A stretch of 64,000 nt of DNA from Opisthocomus hoazin. Lineage: Eukaryota; Chordata; Aves; Opisthocomiformes; Opisthocomidae. The notes beneath the pieces are model-generated. The model ran no database searches, was not told where the DNA came from, and saw only the letters and a list, made by a program, of their open reading frames with translations. Where the stretch lies: assembly GCF_030867145.1 (NCBI RefSeq), contig NC_134428.1, positions 19,075,537 to 19,139,536 of the forward strand, read 5' to 3'. The position numbers and the translations under genes were made by a program. Shown here piece after piece: positions 55,660-64,000 of this stretch (its first letter is position 1; the number at the start of each line of letters is the position of its first letter).

Positions 55660-57464
55660 CTGAAATAAACTGCGCGATCCTAGATTTGCAGGATCATAGT
55701 CTTGTACACCAACAGCCATTTCGGCTTCCCACACCACAGAGCGAAACCCACAGAGCACAGGCTGAAAGACTGTCAAGAAGTTTGACACCATTTAATAAAT
55801 CATGACTTTGTGATGGTATTAAACAGAAAGCAGACAGGCACGTCTTTCTGCTAGCAGACACCTGGGAGTGAAATGATGATCGTTGGTGAATCCAGGAATA
55901 TTCCCTTTCAGTCACTGGGGAGTGCCTGTATTCCCAGGAACCGATATCATTAACCTTCTCTCCTCTCCTCCACATAAGTACGGGCATCTTATTGCAAAAA
56001 CAACAGGAGCAGCAGTTCCATAAGCAATGTGCCATCACCACCTCTCTGCCATCCTAGCCCCACACACCTGCACACTCCCTCTAACACTGCTCTGTCACAG
56101 TGCTGAGAGTGGTTATTCACGTTTTTCAAATGCATCAGCGGTTTGTTTTGTAAAAATTTATGGCTTAGATATGGCACCATAATTTAAGATATAAAAAATA
56201 AATTAAGGTTTATAATCCATGAACTCCCATCCTCTCCAAAGTAATGAGGTTTTGATAAATGTTTCACTTGTAAACGATTGGACCGTGCAGATGAGTGAGA
56301 CATGCTGCAGCGTAAAGACAGTGACCCATGATTCCCAGGCCTTATCCTGCCTGTACTTCTAAGCACAAAATGATTCAGGAGCCCTATTTTTATATTTAAA
56401 TATGAATCTTATAGCAAGCAGCTAGCCTAAGTACCCTGGCTACACAAGGCAAGTGTTCACAATGCTAAAAACGGAAATCCTGTATTTTTTCCTGTATTCC
56501 AGCTCAGTGGTTCCCAGGCAGCACAAGGCAAAATGCGGTGGGTGGCGATGTGTCCATGTCACCCGGCTGTGCAGTATGGCCCTTCACTGGGGGCAGTGGC
56601 AGGAAGGGAAATTCAGCACTGTTTTAAAAAATTCTTGGTTTAAAAGTCAATCTTGTTGATTTTTTTTGGTTTTGCTGGGCTAACCTCCCATTTTAAAGAT
56701 ACAGCAATCAGTAAAAAATATAGTGAGGCTCCATCTATGATAAAGGACACGTTTATCAATTGAAGAATTTTATTCCACCATGACTGTATGCAAAGTCAAT
56801 GTCTATGTCCCTTTGATACATAAGTATACAGACTAAATTTTACTTTTTAAAGAAAAGAATTCTAATTGTCATAAGCAGGAAGTTACTATTTCTATTTCCA
56901 TTTTTGTTTCATACTTTTTTACTTACTGCTTCTTTAAAGAAAAGCACAAAAGACAGGGGTTTTTTTTCCCTGTGCCCTCAAAATTAACGTTACATTTTTA
57001 TCCTAGTTCTGAGTTTAGAAAGTTTTTCTAGCCTATTTTGTTTTCCTCTTCACCATCCACTAGAAAAGAGCCATGAAGTCTATAGAATTAGGGATGGAAA
57101 AGATCAGGCCGACCCATCTGCTATTGCTATTAACTCTATCAATTGCTATTATGAACATACCTTTGCTCTTTCTCACTTTGTTAATCCACACACTCCATAA
57201 TTCACACATGCAAAAGATAAGTTTCCCCTCACTCCACAGTCACACTAACCCTCATTATACGTCACTATTAAATCTTTGCTAAGTTACTGCAAAAGACGAA
57301 GGAAGAGGCTGTGAAGTGGTATAAAACGTTCCTGTTCACACGATGAAGCAGACAGGACTGAATGTAAAGACTCCTGTTGCTTTTAATGGAAGCTATAGCA
57401 GCTCTGAAACGAATTAAAAGATCTTTCACACAGTATGATTCTGGGAGTATTTTATTTAATTGCA

Positions 57465-57565
57465 GGCAAGACAAGGTTTGTGGAAGTCATATCTTTTATT
57501 AGACCTACTAGCATAGCTAGAAAAGGGACCAGAGCTTTTGGGCACACATGCCTTTCTTCAAGTTG
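57465..57565. repeat. Ancient amniote interspersed repeat (fragment)
   Basis: Resembles the abundant old repeat of turtles and crocodilians whose core is recalled as ATCTTTTATTGGACCAAC ... CTTTCGAGC ... TTCTTCAGG. Here the corresponding blocks are ATATCTTTTATTAGACC, AGAGCTTTTGGGCACACA and CTTTCTTCAAG. The family name is not certain and it is strongly diverged. Confidence 0.5.
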
Positions 57566-58158
57566 CCTATATATCCAATATGGCCTATATATCAATAAAA
57601 GATACCAATTACCTATCTACAAACACTGTCTGGGCAATCTTCTTACACTATCATAGCTACAACTGTAATAAGTTACACCTTACTTAATCATGTCTGCCTG
57701 TTTCCTGGTTTACGCGTGTGATTAAATCTCAAAAAAACCTCCAAATCATTAGCTTAAATTAAGGAGAGCCAAAAGCTATAGCTCCTAATGCCACAAAACT
57801 CCTGGAAACAGTGATTGCCTGGTGAAACTGCGAGACCTGCAAAGATCTGTCAGCTAATGTCTCGCCCTGCACTTCAAAAAATGATCGTTTAGATCCGTCC
57901 GGTTGTCTGATGTGAAACCTCAAGCAGCTCTGGTCCAGTTTGGCAAACGTTGCTTTTCTGACAGTCATTGATGACGCGTCTGTTACCATGACTGGGTACG
58001 GGCTACAAGCAGAGACACCAGGTGTGCAGTAGCTGAGAAGGTGGTGGCTGTTTGGTTTGCTTATCTCTAGCAAGTGAGGTCTTTTCTGCATCCATTAGGG
58101 CTCACTGCAGACTGCAGCACAAGACAATGCCCAAGCTAATGAGCTACTGAGAGCTTTT

Positions 58159-58212
58159 GAATCACAGAATCATTTGGGCTGGAAAAGGCCTTTAAGATCA
58201 TTGACTCCGATC
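58159..58212. mobile_element. CR1 LINE 3' end fragment
   Basis: AATCACAGAATCATTTGGGC, then TGGAAAAGGCCTTTAAGATC and ATTGACTCCGATC match the well-known 3' terminal part of bird CR1 elements (consensus like AATCATAGAATCATTTAGG, then TTGGAAAAGACC and TTAAGATCATCGAGTCCAAC). Only about 55 bases remain, with no ORF2. Confidence 0.8.
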
Positions 58213-61200
58213 ACAATAACAAATCTGAAAACAAATATACAACATTTTATGCATTCATCTTTTTAAATTTGACTCACGAAATCTTGAGTGCCACTGATTT
58301 CAACAGCAGTGACAATGTCTATGATGGTCATTACGGAATCATCATCGCATTATCACATTAATGCATCATACTCTTGCTGGCCATCATTCTCAACAATTGC
58401 ACACTGCAATCTGGCAAAGACGGAAAGTAAATGTTACTACCCAGCTGGGAGAAATGCTGTATGTTAGCTCTACAGCCATGCTTGATATCAAACAATCTGC
58501 AGTTTGCCGTGCGCACCAGCTATATCACACCTGTGTAAGACTACTGTATGTACGTCCAAACTTCCAGCACTTCTGCTACCTAGGCACATTTATACTAGTT
58601 TAGGAATAACATCCAGACCCGAGAGAGAGAAATAAAGCTGTCTAGAGCAGTCACCAGAATAGCCACAAACATAAAGGCCCTTTTAAAAATCACAATCAAT
58701 CGTAAACCAAGCTTTGCTTAAAACAGCAGAAACAACTGAGCCACAGGGCATTTCCTAGGGATACACGAGAGGCCAGGGTTAAGGCCCAGACATGACTACA
58801 CCCAGCCCGTCATTAATCACCAGGAAACGCCTTTGCCTTGATCGTTGAGTATTTAAAATCAGAGATGTTTGACATAGGAAGACCTTTTCAATCATTTGTT
58901 CATCCTCCTATTGCAGTACCTCGGACAATCTTCCCCTTCAGTGTTTTTTGATACCGTCTGCACTAAACCTGTGCTGTACCTAATGGATTTCCCTTGAAGT
59001 AAAAGAAATGTTTTTCTTAGATGGAACAAGTGTAAAGCCAAAACAAGCACAATACACTGCACCAAATGCAATTTGCTTAATGCATGGAGAGCCCTGCAAT
59101 ACCTATGCGAAAAAAAGTGGGTTTTGCACAACGAATAAAAAATTGGGATTTTTTTCATTAAGCCTTTTCAGTTGAAAGGCTTTTCAGAATCACAGCATGA
59201 AGCTTTATAGTCTTTTTGACTTCAGAATGTTGCCCTTGAGCCACAGCAGCGGAGCTAACATCAGGCCAGGTCACATAGGTGTCCGAGAGAGGCGTATCCA
59301 TGTGTGGGTGACTGAAGACTCATCGACAGTCATCATCATCCCCCACCATCAGACAGGGGAACCCCACGGTGGCCTCCGTGCTCCCCAGCCTCAGTGCCAC
59401 GGTAGTCCCGTGCTTCTCTTCCACGCCACCAGTTGCCAAGAGGGTCTGGGATGCCTGGGAGCGAGGGGCTGGTGGCAGAGGGATAAGGAGCCACGGGAGG
59501 AGCCCCTGGCCTGGGGTGTGATCCTCTTGGCCCGTTGTCCTGGCTCCACGCCTGGGAAGCTGGGAAGCGGTTGCACCACGGGCCAGCCTTTGGGCTCCCT
59601 CTGCTTTTTTATCTTTACTCTGTTCTGGGATTTCAGTTGCCCCTGTTATTACACATTCAGTCCACCTGACGCAGGGGTGACATAAAGCAGATCCACTCAG
59701 TAAAGGTGGGCTCAGAGGCTGAGTTTTAATGAATCATCTCAGTGATACTTGGCTTTGACTAATCAGTAGCTTCTGTGGGAAAACAACTGAATTAATATTC
59801 ATCCCGGTGCCAGATTTTAAAGACCGTCTGTGCCAAGCGCTGTGGATTATTGGCAACAAGGCACTGTTTTCTTCCCTCAGACATGTCAGCGTACAAAGCA
59901 ATAAAAGTCACAAAGGAAAAAAAATGTTGCATTTTAGAGATTCTTTCTTTCTACAAAGCTAGCCATTATCTTGACTCTCTCTGAAGCCAGGAAACATCCA
60001 CTGAGTCAACATAAAAGTGACTCTATAATGGGTCATTCATCAACTGTTCATATTTGTGACTGACCTGACAGGGCTCATCTCCTGGAAGCAGACAGTGCAG
60101 AGTGCTACCACCTACAGCAGGGCCAGGGTGGAATGCATGGGAGAGAAAACAAGAAAACAGTGCTGAACCTCCCTCACCCTGCCCGCAAAATCCTTTCTGG
60201 TGAAAATCGTTTTTAGCCGTTAACGTTGTTTTACGGCCCAATTACTCCTACCACCATCTGCTTCTTTGTGAAAACATTCTGTAGATGCTGAAGTAACCAG
60301 CCCAAGCAAAAGGCTGAGACAGACATCATCACTGAAGTCTCATAACTAATGCTGAGACCAGGGCTGGGCGAGCAGCTGTGGGGCAACAGCGTCTGAGCAA
60401 GAAACAAAACTTGGAGAAAACCGGGGGAAGGAGAGCAGGGAGTTTATCATGGAAACTGGAAAATCCCCCATCCTTTCAGATTGTGAATCTTGTGTATTCA
60501 AAGGACCAAATTCTGAGCAAAAAAACCTCATGTGCTCAAAGTTGCCTCTTCCTGAAGCACACCAGAGAACCTTGCATGCTCCGCAAAATGCCCGCTACAC
60601 AGCTAATGAGTGAGCCCTATGGGGCATGTTCTTTCAGCAAATCTACAGTCATCTCAACGGTATCTTTGCAGAGGAGGGACAAAAGCCATCCCAGTAAAGG
60701 ACAGCTTTAACATAATCCAGAGAAAGGGATGAACTCCAGCATGGATTAGGAAACTCTCCATTCCTCTTCCACCAGGTTGGACACCACTGTATTTCAGGGC
60801 TTATTTATATTGCGGTATTTTTGCTTAAAGACAGAGAAGCACTCCTCAGGATGGAGCTCCTAGCTCCTGAGACAGCAGATGCCTTTAATTTCAGTTTAGA
60901 TTTAACATGCCTCGGGCCATAAAGTTGTTGGTCACGTTGACTAAGTGCTTTGAATCAGGGCTTGTGAGCTCGGTCTTCTATGCCAAAAGAGATTATAAGG
61001 ATCCTGAGAATCTCCTGAAAACCTTGAGGGGTAAACAGCCTGTGCTGCTCTCCTTACTCACACGGAGGGGTATTTAATTACCTGGGAACCTCTGCTGCTT
61101 TTGCAGACTCCCATGGCAGGAGGACACTAGTGGTCAAGACTAAAGAGAGAAGAGTCAAAGCCTCAACCACACCTTACAGCAAGTATTAGCTAAATAAAAA

Positions 61201-61675
61201 GTTGCAGGCTGTTTCGAACATCAAGAAAATCGAGCACTCTGATTTTTATGAAAATTCAAATAGAGCATGTATATATTAAGAATAAAACTGCCAATTACTG
61301 ACTTTGGGTTTCACTTCTCTGCACACCAAGCGATCTCCCACTTTTCCACGTATCCTATAGTGGTAAGAGGCCAGGGTGTGTCTGTATTTCCAGCATAAAC
61401 CTCAATTTTACGGGTTTACAAATCAGATGTTTTAAATTACAGCTGAATGACTGAAGACTCCTACACAAGTTGTCATGTCAGAAGCAAACCGGGGAAACAT
61501 TCATACACTTTTTTTTGCGCTGCGTATAGCATGTGCAACAAAGCGATTATGAAAACTACTTTTTAAGCCTTTCAGAATAGTACGGCTACACTGCATCCTC
61601 CGGTGCTTTTGCTTCAAGACCTAAGTTTACCACCGTGCCAGTGACACAGAGTAACACAGCAAATCCTGCATGTAC

Positions 61676-61809
61676 CTCATGATGCTGGCGTAAGCGATGT
61701 TCTGAGTCGCAATGTCCTGGAAGACCACTAGCATCTCACTCCTCAGCTGCCATTTCAGCCCTTTGGGACTGTTGATAGCATTATTCCTGGGACAGCTTTT
61801 ATGTTGCAG
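61676..61809 (-). other. Exon-like segment, possible partner of 52493-52559
   Basis: A 134-nt open minus-strand segment with protein-like composition (INSPKGLKWQLRSEMLVVFQ, then DIATQNIAYASIM), ending AG|GTACAT. Its two leftover bases join in frame to the segment at 52493-52559. The acceptor side is weak (GATCGTTAG). No family recognised. Confidence 0.22.
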
Positions 61810-63450
61810 CTAACGATCAGCAGTTCTAGGGCTACTTTCCAAGAGAAGACAAATCCTTTGAACTATGTAGCCAAACACACTGCAAATATTCCTTTAGTCA
61901 GTAAGTAATCTCGGATTTTTATTATTTGCCAACCTTTGATTTATGAAAGACTTTTATACAAAAACAAGGGAAGAAATAAACAAATTTCAGTCAGCAGTAC
62001 AAAGTGCAAGTGACTTCCATGTAACCTGCAGTTAGAAAATAACACCCATCACATTTGGGTGGTAAAATTTAACATAAAGGCAAAAGGATGGCCAGCTGAT
62101 GTATTAGCCTGGGCTTCCGACCATACGACTAGCACCATTTCTCTGCCTTAGACCTTCTGTGAGCGAAATCATGAAGGTCCAGACCTTCAAGGTACCTAAT
62201 TCCCACTGATTGTCTTCAGCAGGAATGAAGAACTATCTCAATTCTTCTGCGTGTGCTTCAGACCACAACATGCAATGCACAAGTTGCTTCGTGCACCTCA
62301 TCACACAGGTGCAGTGTGAGTAACCCCATGAAGACCATGAAATGTTTAGGTAAGACAGGTAAGTAGCTAAGATAAAATGAGCTGGTTAAAAGGTTACCTA
62401 TACTGTATATCACAGTCATTGCAACTCTCAAATATATCTGGTCATACTACATAGATGTGCCAATCCAGGTGAGAATCTTTTTCCATAACAAAATATTGGC
62501 TGCGTACATTGCTTTTACATTGGCTTCCTACCCATCAGACTGCTTTCAAAAAAAGCTTCCTCTTCATAATATGAAAGCACTTCAGGGTGTTGGAGAAGGG
62601 TGATGCAACAGGACATAATGCTGATTGTGTACTCAAGATTGAGTCATGATTGAGTTTGACAGTGTTTTTTTAACTGTACATTTTTAAACAATTATACATT
62701 ATTCTCCAGTCCTTGGGTTCATAGCAACTCACAGAATTTACATACAGTTGTCCTGGTTTCTGCCACAAATGAGGAACAAAATCTGCAAAGTTCTAAAATA
62801 GACTAGAAATATTGGCTAATCTGAAGTTTCACAAAATTGTTAAGACAATGCTCCATCGTACATCACTCCGAGGTTTCAGATTTTGCAGAATTTACCGTAG
62901 GTGACTGCATTGTAGTGGTTACAGTGGGCCAGAGAAACAGTTGGAAGGAATGGCCAGAAGCTGGAGTCACTGACAGGTCCTCCACAGCTGGTGGGAAGAA
63001 GGGGAGCAGCCAGTTGCTTCCTATGAAACACTGTCCCTTTCTGACAGAGGAGAGGTAAGGACATGCTCAAGATTGCACGCATATGGATATTGTGTGTATA
63101 TGCAGCCTGATCCACTGCCCATGGAAGACAAAGTTGAACTGAGTTTAACAAGAGCTGGACTAAGCTGAGGTTTTAGTCCCTTTGCCTCAGTAAAATACTC
63201 CATCCCTAGTCAGGATGGGACCCAATCACACACCTAACTTTCAATCTTTGACATCAGCTGGCCATTAAAAAATGCCATTCTGAACACAGATGAACTTTGG
63301 AGCAGTGCCAGTGGAAACGCTATTGCTCCAGCACAACTAGGTGATATCAAGAAAAGTCAATCTGCCCTTCCTGTACGAGCTCTACGGGAAACAATGCCTC
63401 TGCAATTAAAAATTAGCAAAGTACTGAGGCCTCAGTGACTGCTGGTGCTG

Positions 63451-63500
63451 TTTATTCGGTATATTTTGTTTATTCGGTATATTTTGTTTATTAGGTATAT
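63451..63500. repeat. 18-bp tandem repeat, 2.8 copies
   Basis: Unit TTTATTCGGTATATTTTG twice exactly, then a third partial copy with TTAGG in place of TTCGG. Confidence 0.95.
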
Positions 63501-64000
63501 TAGGAGTCGCTGTAGACAGCCTTTGACCAACATTTTCAGTATCAACAAAATCCCGGTAACACTAAGCAGTTTGGATTGTAGCCTTTGAAACTCCTTTTCT
63601 AGACAACATTCATCTTCCTAATTAATAATTAATCACACTGTGTTTTTAAAGAGATTATCAGGTGTGATAGCAGAGTGTGCCTAAGGCAGTGACTTCATTA
63701 ACCATACGGAAGAAGTTTACTTTGTAGTTCTCCTGCCTGTTGCAGGGGTAGGTGCCAAAGGGGTCTCTCTTAGGTTAGAAAGTCAAAGAACAACAATTTA
63801 GACCAGGAAACAATTGGGCTATTATTTTTCTTTTATTTTTTTCCTTCTTAAGGGGCTTTTAAATCATAAATCTTCAGATGGCTGTTGTGTAATTTAAGAC
63901 ACAAGTCAACTTTTCCTACAAAAAGGCCCAACTGTGAAGAACGGAGCGCCCTTCTGAGCTAGACCGAGGACCTTCCTCCGTGGGTGCACGTTACCATGGT

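Larger units (their letters stand above)
51757..64000 (-). other. PRKAR1B: Inferred PRKAR1B intron (partial), continues beyond the window
   Basis: No match to the upstream PRKAR1B exons (cAMP domain A, linker, dimerisation domain) was found by eye, so this 12 kb is inferred to be part of one large intron. It holds a CR1 fragment, an ancient interspersed repeat, a short tandem repeat and several unassigned exon-like segments. A missed upstream exon remains possible. Confidence 0.6.

Noticed and set aside
57759..58091. A 110-codon minus-strand ORF with an acceptor-like TTGTAG
   Set aside because: Two different frames are equally plausible, the donors are poor, and it lies next to repeat fragments. 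No homology recognised.

Overview
This is vertebrate nuclear DNA, most likely from a bird. The genes are split into small exons with GT-AG borders. Non-coding DNA dominates, there are dense CpG islands, and recognisable repeats are very sparse. The one clear transposon piece resembles the 3' end of a CR1 LINE, the main repeat family of birds and other sauropsids. The genus cannot be named from the sequence.

Two genes are certain, both on the minus strand. PDGFA (platelet-derived growth factor A chain) fills the left third. Coding exons 1-7 lie at 24905-24967, 23856-23952, 16533-16637, 14217-14404, 6507-6633, 4822-4877 and 3567-3577. The exons join in frame to 211 residues when exon 6 is used, and to 196 residues (ending D-V-R) when it is skipped. 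These are the lengths of the two human isoforms. Upstream lie an approximately 0.88 kb GC-rich leader with four upstream ATGs, a TATA-like element and a G-rich promoter tract.

The last two coding exons of PRKAR1B (regulatory subunit RI-beta of cAMP-dependent protein kinase) are at 51675-51756 and 51070-51242, followed by a probable 2.2 kb 3' UTR. Earlier PRKAR1B exons were not found and should lie beyond 64000. This order and orientation (PDGFA then PRKAR1B, same strand) matches human 7p22.3.

Layout: 1-3566 PDGFA 3' UTR and flank; 3567-24967 PDGFA exons and introns, with an internal CpG island at about 10.1-10.5 kb; 23.6-26.6 kb promoter CpG island; 26.6-48.8 kb intergenic, no recognisable gene; 48.8-51.8 kb 3' end of PRKAR1B; 51.8-64 kb inferred PRKAR1B intron, with a few repeats and several exon-like segments that could not be assigned.

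The two genes do not form a pathway. PDGFA makes a secreted mitogen and PRKAR1B an intracellular cAMP sensor. No CRISPR array, tRNA, rRNA or intact mobile element was seen. Nothing here is convincingly a new biological system. The best leads are the uORF that stops on the PDGFA start codon, the TG-repeat acceptor of exon 2, the intronic CpG island and the exon-like segments upstream of PRKAR1B exon 10.
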